Assembly: GCA_007122455.1 (NCBI GenBank)
Contig: SKTU01000005.1
Span: 1-64,000, forward strand
Source: Haloarculaceae archaeon
GTDB lineage: Archaea > Halobacteriota > Halobacteria > Halobacteriales > Haloarculaceae
Length of the DNA stretch: 64,000 nucleotides
Reading direction: 5' to 3'
Numbering within the stretch: the first letter of the stretch is position 1; the number at the start of each line of letters is the position of its first letter. The notes under the pieces were generated by a model. The model made no database searches, had not been told where the DNA came from, and saw only the letters and a program-made list of their open reading frames with translations. The position numbers and the translations under genes are program-made. Positions 17,559 to 25,809 of this stretch are shown here, in pieces.

Positions 17559-18014
17559 CTACCGCCGAACCCGGACCGTCCCGTCGCTCCCGACGCTGAC
17601 GGTGATCTCCCGTCGGACCTCGCGCCCGACGATCGCATCGCCGGCCGCGTCGCTGATCTGTTTCATCAGTTCGGGCGCGGTCTTCGAGACTTTCACTCCC
17701 GACTCGTCACAGGCGGAGTACACCTCGTTCGGGACGTCGTACAGGTCCGTCCCGGTCTCGACGGAAAGCGTCACCGGAGCGGCCAGTGCCTCGGCGAACG
17801 CGACGGTCTCGTGGGCCTTGGCGACGTTCTCGCGCGCGCTCGACTCGACGTTCGAGACGTTCGCCCGCGACGTCCCGAGCGACTCGGCGATCGCGGCCTG
17901 TGGAGCACCGTGCTCCCGAAGCGCGAGCACCTCCGCCTGCCGCCGCGTCAGTACGCTCTCGTCGGCATTGAATCCGGCGCGGTCCAACAGCTCGTCGACG
18001 TCGGGGAGGCTCAC
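17559..18014 (-). CDS. Tfx family DNA-binding protein
   Basis: A 151-residue archaeal regulator. The N-terminal helix-turn-helix reads LTRRQAEVLALREHG and AAIAESLGTSRANVSNVESS (about residues 22-60). The C-terminal half (VTLSVETGTDLYDVPNEVY, REITVSVGSDGTVRVRR) is the usual Tfx C-terminal domain. Tfx was described as a regulator of the formylmethanofuran dehydrogenase operon in methanogens; haloarchaeal targets are unknown. Its start overlaps the end of the TRAM gene by 4 bases (ATGA), so the two are co-expressed. Confidence 0.85.
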   Translation of the reverse strand: MSLPDVDELLDRAGFNADESVLTRRQAEVLALREHGAPQAAIAESLGTSRANVSNVESSARENVAKAHETVAFAEALAAPVTLSVETGTDLYDVPNEVYSACDESGVKVSKTAPELMKQISDAAGDAIVGREVRREITVSVGSDGTVRVRR

Positions 18015-18487
18015 TTGCCCCAGAAGTTCTCGCGACTGCCCAGCCGCTCGCGATCGAGCGCCCGCTCGCGTTTGCTCTTGCTCTTGGCCTCCTCGACCGC
18101 GTCGACCGCGTCGACGGAGTCGGAGCCATCGCCCTCCTCTCCCCCTTCCTCCTCCATCGGCAACCGCTCGACTTCCTCGGCGCGGGCGTGGTTCGACCGC
18201 ACCTTGGTGATCTTCACGCGCGAGCGTGCGTCGGGAAGCACACCGTCGACCATCACGATGAAACCGTCCTCGGTCCGTCCGACGCCCGCACCCGACTCGT
18301 GGATGTCCTCGACGTCGACGACGACCTCCTCACCGAGCTTCACGGGTTGCTGTTTCAAGTCCTGAATCGGCTGGCTGTAGTGGTTACACCACTCAGCACC
18401 GCCGCGATCGCCGTAGTGTTGACAACCCATCCCCTCGATCCGTTCGGAGAAACTGGGGCAGTCGTCAGCGAGTGGGCAGTCCGGCAT
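18011..18487 (-). CDS. TRAM domain protein with N-terminal Cys cluster
   Basis: A 158-residue protein with one TRAM domain (about residues 50-105: GEEVVVDVEDIHESGAGVGR, FIVMVDGVLPDARSRVKITK), a small RNA-binding beta-barrel. Before it is a Cys/His region: CPLADDC, GMGCQHY and WCNHY, which may bind metal. After it comes a long acidic and then basic low-complexity tail ending GSRENFWGK. It is first in an operon with tfx (4-base overlap). Single-TRAM proteins in archaea act as RNA chaperones in some species, which is a possible but untested role here. Confidence 0.85.
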   Translation of the reverse strand: MPDCPLADDCPSFSERIEGMGCQHYGDRGGAEWCNHYSQPIQDLKQQPVKLGEEVVVDVEDIHESGAGVGRTEDGFIVMVDGVLPDARSRVKITKVRSNHARAEEVERLPMEEEGGEEGDGSDSVDAVDAVEEAKSKSKRERALDRERLGSRENFWGK

Positions 18488-18594
18488 ACAGTCCAGTACC
18501 CCCGGCGTCGATTAAACGCTTGTGGGTCACAGACCGGCACACGCACGGTTCGACGGCCGGTATCGCTTTTTTTTCGTCGGCACCGAAACCGAGT

Positions 18595-19263
18595 ATGAGC
18601 CGCCCCGTTCCGGAGGCCGCCCCGGTCATCGGGATCGTCCTCGCAGTTCCGTTCGCCCTCTACGGCTTTCTCTTCGGCTCGAACCACCTCTCGACGGTCG
18701 TCGTCTCGGTCGCACTCCTCTATGGATTCACCGCGTTCGGGATCGCCCGCTCGCCGGATCCGACGACCGTGTTCCGCCCCGATCCGGTTCTCGCCGTCGG
18801 CGTCGTCAGCGGCGGAATCGTCGGGCTCTACGGCGTCGCCAGCGGGGAGCCGCTGTTCGGTGCCCTCGTCGCGGTCGTCGTCGCTGCACCGCCGGCCCTG
18901 TATCACGCCCGCTTCGGCGAGCCGGTAAACCCCCTGTCACCGACGGCGACGCTCGGCGTCGGACTCGTCGCCGCCGGGACGCTCCTCGCCTTCGGCTCGC
19001 TCTCGAGACCGATCGTCGGCGGTCTCTCCGGGCTGTTCGTCGGCCTCGCCGCCGTCGACTATCACCGCCAGCGTGGACGGCAGCTCACCGCCGGTTACCG
19101 AACGGTCGCTGTCGTCGCCTGCCTCGGCAGCGGGCTCGTCGCCTTCGGTCTCCTGGTCGTCGTCGGCAGACCGACTGCCGGTCTCGCGGTCGGCGTCGTC
19201 GCGGTCGCGATCGGCACGGCGTTCGCCGCCGAAGCACAGGGCGAAACGAGATGGGTACAGTAA
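18595..19263 (+). CDS. Multi-pass membrane protein, unknown function
   Basis: A 222-residue protein made of about seven hydrophobic helices spread over the whole length, with short loops and a charged C terminus (AEAQGETRWVQ). It has no signal peptide, catalytic motif or recognisable transporter signature. The ATG at 18595 begins MSRPVPEAAPVIGI, right at the first helix. A run of eight T lies at 18567-18574, about 20 bases upstream. The MFS gene follows 27 bases downstream on the same strand, so the two could be co-transcribed. Confidence 0.65.
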   Translation: MSRPVPEAAPVIGIVLAVPFALYGFLFGSNHLSTVVVSVALLYGFTAFGIARSPDPTTVFRPDPVLAVGVVSGGIVGLYGVASGEPLFGALVAVVVAAPPALYHARFGEPVNPLSPTATLGVGLVAAGTLLAFGSLSRPIVGGLSGLFVGLAAVDYHRQRGRQLTAGYRTVAVVACLGSGLVAFGLLVVVGRPTAGLAVGVVAVAIGTAFAAEAQGETRWVQ

Positions 19264-19290
19264 AACCGAAGGGAAGTATACCGGCTGGCG

Positions 19291-20487
19291 ATGACCGCGA
19301 CATCCCCGCCGTCGATCGGCGAGACCGATCGTCTCGCATCCGGCTACTCCGGCCGGATCCTGCTCGTGGTCGCGCTCTGTTCGATCGTCTCGAACCTCGG
19401 GTGGCTACTGCTGCCGCCGCTGTTGCCGCTCATCATCGACGATCTCGGGATCACGGCCACACAGGCCGGGGTCGCGCTCACGCTCCTGACAGGCCTCTCC
19501 GCGCTCTGTCGCTACCCCGGTGGGAGACTGGCAGACAAGCTCTCGCGGAAAACGATGATCGCGGCCGCGATCACGGCGTGGGCGCTCGGGTTCCTGACGC
19601 TCGCGGTGGCGACGAACTACGCGCTGTTCGTCGTCGGCGTCTCGCTCGTCGGGATCGGCCTCGGTACGTACGTCCCCGCGGCCTTCGCGCAGCTCTCGGA
19701 TCTGTTCGACCGGAAACAGGGGCGGGCGTTCGGCATCAACAACGCAGCGTTCAATCTCGGCGGCATTCTCGCATCCGGTGCCGCCGTCGTTGCGATCGCG
19801 CTCGGCCGCTGGCGGCTCGCCTTCCTGCCGATCGTCGCCGTCCTCGTCGGGCTGTTCGCCCTCTCGCACCGCTGGAACCGCGAACGATACGTCATCGAAC
19901 GGGTCGACATCGAACTGCGCGAAACGATCGGACGGCTCCTCCTCGAACCCCGCGCGTTGACGGTGCTGATCGTCGCGGCACTGATCTCCTTCGTCTGGAA
20001 CGGATCGATCAGCTTCCTGCCGACGTTTCTCGACGCCGAGCGCGGGCTGACGACCCGGACGGCGAACGTCGCCTACGCCGCGGTCTTCGCGACCGGCGTG
20101 ATCGCGACACCGCTCTCGGGCGCCGTCGGCGATCGGATCGGATCGCTGCGGACGATCCTCGGAACGATCTGCTTCACCATCGTCGGTCTCGCCTCGGTGA
20201 TCGTCCTCCCGTCGACGGTCGGGGTCCTCGTGGGCGTCGTCTGCTTCGCGATCGGATTGACCGGCTTCTGGCCGGTGATGACTGCCTACATGATGACCGC
20301 CTTCCCGGACGACAGCAAGGGCGGCGATTACGGCGCCGTCGGTGCCGTCTACATGGGCGTCGGGAGCCTCGGCCCGACGTACGTCGGCGTCGTCGGCCAG
20401 CGGATCCACTACACGGCCGCCTACACCGGACTCGTCGGCTGTCTGTTCGTCTGTCTCGCCGTTCTCCTCTGGCTTCGCCGTCGGTGA
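19291..20487 (+). CDS. MFS transporter
   Basis: A 398-residue protein with 12 predicted membrane helices in two halves. The MFS loop 2-3 signature appears as GGRLADKLSRKTMI (about residues 76-89), with the equivalent in the second half as GAVGDRIGSLRTIL. There is a central charged loop (HRWNRERYVIERVDIELRE). Substrate cannot be told; the family covers sugars, drugs, organic acids and nitrate. It follows the 18595-19263 membrane protein closely. Confidence 0.85.
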   Translation: MTATSPPSIGETDRLASGYSGRILLVVALCSIVSNLGWLLLPPLLPLIIDDLGITATQAGVALTLLTGLSALCRYPGGRLADKLSRKTMIAAAITAWALGFLTLAVATNYALFVVGVSLVGIGLGTYVPAAFAQLSDLFDRKQGRAFGINNAAFNLGGILASGAAVVAIALGRWRLAFLPIVAVLVGLFALSHRWNRERYVIERVDIELRETIGRLLLEPRALTVLIVAALISFVWNGSISFLPTFLDAERGLTTRTANVAYAAVFATGVIATPLSGAVGDRIGSLRTILGTICFTIVGLASVIVLPSTVGVLVGVVCFAIGLTGFWPVMTAYMMTAFPDDSKGGDYGAVGAVYMGVGSLGPTYVGVVGQRIHYTAAYTGLVGCLFVCLAVLLWLRRR

Positions 20488-20605
20488 GTCGAACCGGTGA
20501 AACCGACAGCGCCGTCGAACGAAAGCGGTACGCGTCGCCCACGTACGACCGTCCGCCTTCCGCACCGCTCAAATTGACGCCATCCCGCGTCACACTCCTC
20601 GCATC

Positions 20606-20612
20606 TTTATAA
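20606..20612 (+). promoter_or_regulatory. TATA box of the geranylgeranyl reductase gene
   Basis: TTTATAA is centred about 26 bases before the ATG at 20635. This is the spacing expected if transcription begins at the start codon, so the gene is likely leaderless. Confidence 0.55.
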
Positions 20613-20634
20613 CCCACCGTCGAGACGTGGAGCC

Positions 20635-21867
20635 ATGGAAGATCGGTTCGACGTCGCCGTCGCGGGGGCTGGGCCAGCCGGGGCGCAGTGTGCCCGCGAC
20701 CTCGCCGCGAGGAACTACGACGTCGTCGTTCTCGAGACCGAGAGCGAATCGGCGTTCCCCGCCCAGAGCAACAAATCGACCGGCGGGACGTTTCCGAGCA
20801 TGATGGCATCGTTCGGGATCCCCGACGACGTCGTGATGGAGTTCACCGACAACGTCGTCATCGAATCGCCGAACGATCACTTCGTTCAACAGCGTTCAGG
20901 GGCGGTCCTCGATTTCGGGGCGTTCAAGCAGTTTCTCGTCGACGACGGCCGACGAAACGGTGCCGACTACCGATTCGACGCGAGAGTGTCGAAACCGATC
21001 GTCGAGGACGGCGTCCTCGTCGGCGTCGAGTACAACGGTTCCGAGGCGGTGTACGCCGACATCGTCGTCGACGCGACGGGACCGAGCGCACCGCTGGCGA
21101 AGGCGCTCGGTGTCTCCGAACTCGAGCGCGAAAACCAGGCGATCGGCGTCGAGTACGAACTCGAGGGCGTCAACCTCGACGCCGACGGCTACGCCGACCT
21201 CCGGAAGGCGATGATGCTTCGACTGGATCACGACATGGCGCCGGGTGGCTACTCGTGGATCTTCCACACTGGCGACGACACCGCGAAGGTCGGAGTCTGC
21301 TACATCCAGAACGACACCCACCGCCAGTACGCCACGGACGGACGGGGGATCGACGACTACCTCCAGTGGTGGATCGACACCGACCCCCGCTTCGAGAGCA
21401 CCGAACGGATCGAGGATCGCCACCACCGCGGCTCGGCGCACATCCAGCCGCCCGGCCAGCTGAGTACGGACGGCTTCATGGCGATCGGCGACACCGTTCC
21501 GACGATCGATCCGCTGTGGGGCGAAGGAATACACCAGGGGATGAAATCCGGGCGTGCAGCCGCCGTCACGGCCGACGGCTGTCTCTCCGCGTCGGAACCG
21601 GAGACGTCGGCGGCGGCCATGTCGGTGTACGACGAACTGTGGCACACTGAGGTCGCCCCGCGAATGGACGCTCGGCTCCTGATGACCGAACTGCTCTACC
21701 TCGCGTCCAACGAGCGGTACGATCGGCTGCTCTCGGATCTGAAATCGCTCGACGAGGACACCCTGGCGAAGGCCAACGCCGGCAGCAAGCGCCACATTCT
21801 GAAGCTGTTGCGTCCGAGCGATTTCCCGCGCCTGGTGACGCTGGCGAGAAAGCGACTGCGGCGGTGA
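20635..21867 (+). CDS. Geranylgeranyl reductase family flavoprotein (digeranylgeranylglycerophospholipid reductase-like)
   Basis: A 410-residue FAD protein. The dinucleotide loop DVAVAGAGPAGAQCARDLA is at residues 6-24, the acidic end of beta-2 is VVVLETE, and a second FAD contact is ADIVVDATGPSAPLA and FMAIGDTVPTIDPLWGEGI. The group saturates isoprenoid double bonds. In haloarchaea this makes the saturated phytanyl chains of membrane lipids, or reduces other prenyl chains such as menaquinone. The lack of obvious neighbours in lipid synthesis leaves the exact substrate open. It is convergent with the radical SAM gene, with 7 bases between the stops. Confidence 0.82.
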   Translation: MEDRFDVAVAGAGPAGAQCARDLAARNYDVVVLETESESAFPAQSNKSTGGTFPSMMASFGIPDDVVMEFTDNVVIESPNDHFVQQRSGAVLDFGAFKQFLVDDGRRNGADYRFDARVSKPIVEDGVLVGVEYNGSEAVYADIVVDATGPSAPLAKALGVSELERENQAIGVEYELEGVNLDADGYADLRKAMMLRLDHDMAPGGYSWIFHTGDDTAKVGVCYIQNDTHRQYATDGRGIDDYLQWWIDTDPRFESTERIEDRHHRGSAHIQPPGQLSTDGFMAIGDTVPTIDPLWGEGIHQGMKSGRAAAVTADGCLSASEPETSAAAMSVYDELWHTEVAPRMDARLLMTELLYLASNERYDRLLSDLKSLDEDTLAKANAGSKRHILKLLRPSDFPRLVTLARKRLRR

Positions 21868-21874
21868 AACCGAC

Positions 21875-22873
21875 TTAGGCCAGCGGAGTGCGTTCGACGA
21901 CCGTCCCGTCGTACGTCGGGTACTGTTCGACGAGCTCCCCCTCGGGAACGTCGCCCTCCTCGATCATCTCCTCGAGCAGCCACCACGCCAGCTCGACGTG
22001 ATCGGATTTGACCGTGTAGAACTCGTCGGGAACGCCGAGCTCCCGGAGCCGCGCCTCGGCGACCCACGTCTTCCCGTAGACGAGCGTCCCGTCGTCGGTG
22101 ATCTCGTCGAACTCCCGCCGGACGTTCCGAGCCATCCGCTTGAGCCGCGAGCGGTGCTGGGCGGCGTCCTTGAAGACGGAGGTACAGAAGTAGACCCGCT
22201 CGTGGGACGCCATCTCCTGGAGGATCGCTTCGTCCTTCGATCCCTCGACGGCGGACATGTGGCCCTCCTGCAGCTCGAACCCCTCCTCCTGCATTCGGCG
22301 GTAGTTGCCGTCGGACATCTCGAATTCGTTGATGTTGCAGAACTCGGCGGCACCCTCATCGAGGAACTCGAGGAACTCCGGTTCGGCACGGATGCCGGGG
22401 ATCTCGAAGGCAGGGGTGATCCCCTCCTCGCGGGCGATGTGGAGTATCTCCTCCCACTCGGTGCCGTGCATCTCGCCCCACAGCTCCAGCGGCGGGTGAA
22501 AACGGATCTCGTCGAGACCGGCTTCGGCCAGCCGGCGCATGTTCTCTCGGCCGCCGGTGATGCCAGTGTAGAGGTGGACGTGGTGATCCTCGCCGAACTC
22601 CTCCTTCAGCAGGGAGATGTATCGGCATGTGCGGTCCATCACTTCCTGGGGTTCGCCACCGGTGATCGAGGAGCCCAGCGCGTCCATCCGCTTTGCCTCC
22701 TCGATGATGTCGGAGTCGCTCTCGATGGGACGCTCGTTGGCGTACGCCTGCGTGACGTTCTTGCGGTTCTCACCGAGCGGACAGTAGAAACAGTCACGCT
22801 GATCGCAGTAGCCGTAGACGAAGAGAACCATCTTCCCGCCGTTGGCACACTGCTCGCAACCCTTCGAGATCAT
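21875..22873 (-). CDS. Radical SAM protein with Cx4Cx2C cluster motif (COG2108-like)
   Basis: A 332-residue radical SAM protein. The N terminus has a Cys pair (GCEQC, residues 5-9) and then the cluster motif GYCDQRDCFYCPLGE, in which the cysteines are spaced Cx4Cx2C instead of the classical Cx3Cx2C. SSITGGEPQ is the GGE SAM-binding motif, followed by HVHLYTGITGG and FEIPGIR strands of the partial TIM barrel. It belongs with archaeal proteins once called related to pyruvate-formate-lyase-activating enzyme; no reaction is known. The frame extends 33 codons upstream; the ATG at 22873 begins at the conserved MISKGCEQC, but a slightly longer protein is possible. Confidence 0.82.
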   Translation of the reverse strand: MISKGCEQCANGGKMVLFVYGYCDQRDCFYCPLGENRKNVTQAYANERPIESDSDIIEEAKRMDALGSSITGGEPQEVMDRTCRYISLLKEEFGEDHHVHLYTGITGGRENMRRLAEAGLDEIRFHPPLELWGEMHGTEWEEILHIAREEGITPAFEIPGIRAEPEFLEFLDEGAAEFCNINEFEMSDGNYRRMQEEGFELQEGHMSAVEGSKDEAILQEMASHERVYFCTSVFKDAAQHRSRLKRMARNVRREFDEITDDGTLVYGKTWVAEARLRELGVPDEFYTVKSDHVELAWWLLEEMIEEGDVPEGELVEQYPTYDGTVVERTPLA

Positions 22874-23065
22874 TCCGTATCGAGGGTTGGATGGCAAACG
22901 GGAAAAGTCGTGTGTTTGACCACGAACAGATCGAGAACGCGCCAGCAACAGCCACATTCCCGGAGCTGTCACGGCATGGACAGGCCAGCTGCTCGCGTAC
23001 TCTCTGTCTGACGGCGAGTCACCCCGAGAGTACGAGAGCGGGTCGGAACCGAACGTCGTATTGCC

Positions 23066-23782
23066 TCACTGGGCGGCTTCTTCGTTGGTTGGCTGCTGTG
23101 GGAAGAGCCGGAGGCCGATCTCGGTCAGGAGGACGTTCTCGGCCTTCTTCAGGTGCTCCCAGGCGGTCGAGGGGTGGAGATCCATCGCGTGCCCGAGATC
23201 CTCCATCGAGATATCACCCGAGCGGTAGTAGCCGAGTTCGAGTGCCGTGCGGAAGGCGTGGATCTGGCGCTGGGTGAGCTCTTTCCGGAGGCTGGCGAAC
23301 TTCAGAGGATTGTTCGGTGCGAACTCGGTGCAGTCCTTGCTCCGCCGGATATCGACGTCGTTGTCCAGACTCTCGACCGCGTCGGCGACGGCTCTGACGA
23401 CGGACTTCCGCCGCGAGTAGATCGTCCACTGCTCGATCCCCTTGCGGACGGGCACCGTGTTATGTTGGAAACAGCCGTGCTCTTCGATCAGCCTCGCAAT
23501 ACTGGGGTTCGTGGAGTCGTACTCCATACTCACCGAGAAGTAGCGAGTCTTGCCGCCGGACCCCCCGAGGGTTTCGAAGCGGTGGACCTCCTCGCGGTCG
23601 CGGAACGTTTCGGCGAAGGAGTCCAACGTGGTCGGATCACCCTGGGCACAGAGGATCCGTTTGCTCGTGCGACCGTGGATCTCGGATCTGGAGATGTTCT
23701 GTAGCTGGACGTCCGGATGTAGCGCACAGACGTCCGAGACCGGACAGCCGTAGTGTCGAATCGCGAGTAGTGTCTCCCACAT
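23066..23782 (-). CDS. Bat-like HTH_10 transcriptional regulator
   Basis: A 238-residue haloarchaeal regulator of the bacterio-opsin-activator type. The C-terminal ~55 residues form the HTH_10 domain: LTQRQIHAFRTALELGYY, ISMEDLGHAMDLHPSTAWEH and LKKAENVLL. The N-terminal part, with CDVCALHPD-like cysteines and mixed alpha/beta sequence, is probably the sensor domain. It is divergent from the dipeptide ABC transporter operon, with the AT-rich 23783-24041 region between them. That makes regulation of that operon the simplest guess, which is inference only. Confidence 0.85.
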   Translation of the reverse strand: MWETLLAIRHYGCPVSDVCALHPDVQLQNISRSEIHGRTSKRILCAQGDPTTLDSFAETFRDREEVHRFETLGGSGGKTRYFSVSMEYDSTNPSIARLIEEHGCFQHNTVPVRKGIEQWTIYSRRKSVVRAVADAVESLDNDVDIRRSKDCTEFAPNNPLKFASLRKELTQRQIHAFRTALELGYYRSGDISMEDLGHAMDLHPSTAWEHLKKAENVLLTEIGLRLFPQQPTNEEAAQ

Positions 23783-24041
23783 TTCCTGTGAACGTACCCC
23801 AATGGATTTGGCTTTGTTTCCTGAATTGCTTCCGGATATTTATATCACCGGGATAGGTGCAATATCGACGTGGATATAAGAACGGGAAATCGACTATTAT
23901 AGAACACTTGCCCATTATAAACGTTATATAAAGATTTATTCATCTAATGAACACCATGATAGAGTTAATTTCCCCAATTCAGATACAGAAGTCCAATATA
24001 TTGGGCTGAACTGTTAAACTCCCTCGCCCGAGCCATTCCCT
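23783..24041. promoter_or_regulatory. Divergent promoter region of the HTH_10 gene and the dipeptide operon
   Basis: This is a 259-base AT-rich intergenic region. It holds a TATA box TTATATAAAG at 23924-23933 pointing to the transporter operon, and a perfect 12-base palindrome CCAATATATTGG at 23993-24004 centred about 43 bases before the ATG at 24042. The palindrome could be an operator or a second TATA element. CCCAAT at 23973-23978 also pairs with ATTGGG at 24000-24005. Another TATA-like stretch (TTTATATC, about 23838-23845) faces the regulator gene. No small gene is seen. Confidence 0.5.
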
Positions 24042-25787
24042 ATGCCCGATTTTAGCAGAGAAGACCTCAGTGGGCCAAAGGTTGACCGTCGCACCGCAAT
24101 GCAGCTATTTGGCGCCGCCGGATTCTCGGCGACGCTGGCGGGCTGTACTGGAGACGATCCGGATCTCGACGGCGACGGAACCGGAAACGGTACCGACGAC
24201 GATACAGCGCCGACCGAGGACGAGCTGGGGGGCTCGATCGAGGCCGGTTGGCTCATGGACCAGATCCAGAACCTCGACCCACACTTCGTCAATCGCGGCG
24301 AGCAGATGGCCATTCACCACAACATCCACGCCGCGCTCGTACGGCTCGACGCCGAGGGCAACATCGTCGGTGAACTGGCCGAGGACTGGGAACTTCTGGA
24401 CGACACCACCTACCAGTTCGATCTCCACGAGGGTGTGACGTTCCACAACGGCGACCCACTCGACGCCGAGGCCGTTCAGTGGTCGATGAACCGGCTCCGA
24501 GATACCGAGGAGTCGCCGCACTTCGGCAAGGTCGAATCGATAACGAACATCGACACACCGGACGAAACCACGGTCGTCATCGAGCTCGAGGAGCCACTCT
24601 CGCCGTTCCTCGCGTTCATGACTAACGCACCCGGCCGCGCCGGGACGATCGTCAATCGGACGGCCCTCGAAGAGATGGGCGACGACGACTACAACTTCAT
24701 GCCCGTCGGCGCAGGGCCGTTCGAACTCGTCGACCGGACGCCCGGCGAGTCGCTGACTCTCGAAGCCTACGACGACTACTTCGAGACCGACGAAGAGGGC
24801 AATCAGCTTCCCTACCTCGACGAGATCGAGATCAATCTGATTCCCGAATCTTCGACCATCTGGTCGGCCTTCGAGACGCAGGAGATCGAATTTGCCCAGG
24901 CACTGCCCGCCGAGCAGGCCAACCAGGCCGAGGGACGCCCCGACATCCAGGTCGAGGGGACCGACCAGGGCTACCGCGCGGTGTCGTTCCTCGCCAAGGA
25001 TCCCCAGGAAGAGCCCGAGTGGGCGGTCGTTGCCGGGAACCCAGACAGCGTCGACGAGGTAACCGACGCCTGGGAGGGCGAAGAGATCCCGACCGCTGAC
25101 CCCCGCGTCCGCCGTGCGCTCTCGAAGGCTATCGATCGCGAGGAACTCGTCGAGCGTGCCCTGATGGGTTGGGGTATTCCCGCCCACTCGCTGTGGCAAC
25201 CCTCCGTCGCGATGGCCTACGAGGAGGAGCCGGATCCGGGCCAGTATTACGACCCCGAGGCTGCCCGAGAACTGCTCGACGAGGCGGGCTACACCGGCGA
25301 TCCGCGCTTCGAAGTGGAGATGTTGACCCGCCCCGGAAACGACGAGCGAGTCTGTACGGTCATCCAGGACATGTGGGCCGACGTCGGCGTCGAAATAACG
25401 CTCAACGTCCAGCAACCCGCGGGCTACTGGGACACCTTCTACAACTACGAGTCGATGGTCGCGCTCACGTCCTCGGCGACGATGATCGATCCCTGGATGG
25501 CGTGGTTCCGCCAGCTTACGACCCCAACCGGCGAGGGGAACATGGGGGTCTGGCAGAAGGGTCTGTGGTCCAACGAGGAGTTCGACGAACTGCTCCTGGA
25601 GTCGCGGGCGACGCCCGACCCCGACGAGCGGATGGAGGTCGTCCGCGAGGCCGAGGAGATCTTCATGGAGGAAGCTCCCTACGCGATGACGCACTTCCCC
25701 CTACGGCCGGTCGGATCCCACGAGGATCTCTCGGGCGTCCAACTGCCGGTCGGCCTCACGAACTTCCACTACGCACGTCTCGAGTAA
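24042..25787 (+). CDS. ABC transporter substrate-binding protein, family 5 (dipeptide/oligopeptide type)
   Basis: A 581-residue SBP_bac_5 lipoprotein. A Tat signal with RR at residues 16-17 is followed by a hydrophobic stretch and the lipobox LAGC, with the lipid-attached Cys at 35, then an acidic glycine-rich linker. Family marks include LAEDWELLDDTTYQFDLHEG, FHNGDPLDAEAVQWSMNRL and DPRVRRALSKAIDREELVE. It delivers a ligand (dipeptide, oligopeptide, glycoside or nickel chelate) to the permeases encoded next. First gene of the five-gene operon 24042-29928. Confidence 0.92.
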   Translation: MPDFSREDLSGPKVDRRTAMQLFGAAGFSATLAGCTGDDPDLDGDGTGNGTDDDTAPTEDELGGSIEAGWLMDQIQNLDPHFVNRGEQMAIHHNIHAALVRLDAEGNIVGELAEDWELLDDTTYQFDLHEGVTFHNGDPLDAEAVQWSMNRLRDTEESPHFGKVESITNIDTPDETTVVIELEEPLSPFLAFMTNAPGRAGTIVNRTALEEMGDDDYNFMPVGAGPFELVDRTPGESLTLEAYDDYFETDEEGNQLPYLDEIEINLIPESSTIWSAFETQEIEFAQALPAEQANQAEGRPDIQVEGTDQGYRAVSFLAKDPQEEPEWAVVAGNPDSVDEVTDAWEGEEIPTADPRVRRALSKAIDREELVERALMGWGIPAHSLWQPSVAMAYEEEPDPGQYYDPEAARELLDEAGYTGDPRFEVEMLTRPGNDERVCTVIQDMWADVGVEITLNVQQPAGYWDTFYNYESMVALTSSATMIDPWMAWFRQLTTPTGEGNMGVWQKGLWSNEEFDELLLESRATPDPDERMEVVREAEEIFMEEAPYAMTHFPLRPVGSHEDLSGVQLPVGLTNFHYARLE

Positions 25788-25809
25788 CACGATCATCTAG
25801 AGATTTCGA

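Noticed and set aside
18567..18574. Run of eight T as a terminator
   Set aside because: The plus-strand neighbour upstream does not exist (the TRAM gene is on the minus strand starting at 18487), so it cannot terminate a plus-strand gene; left as part of a promoter region.
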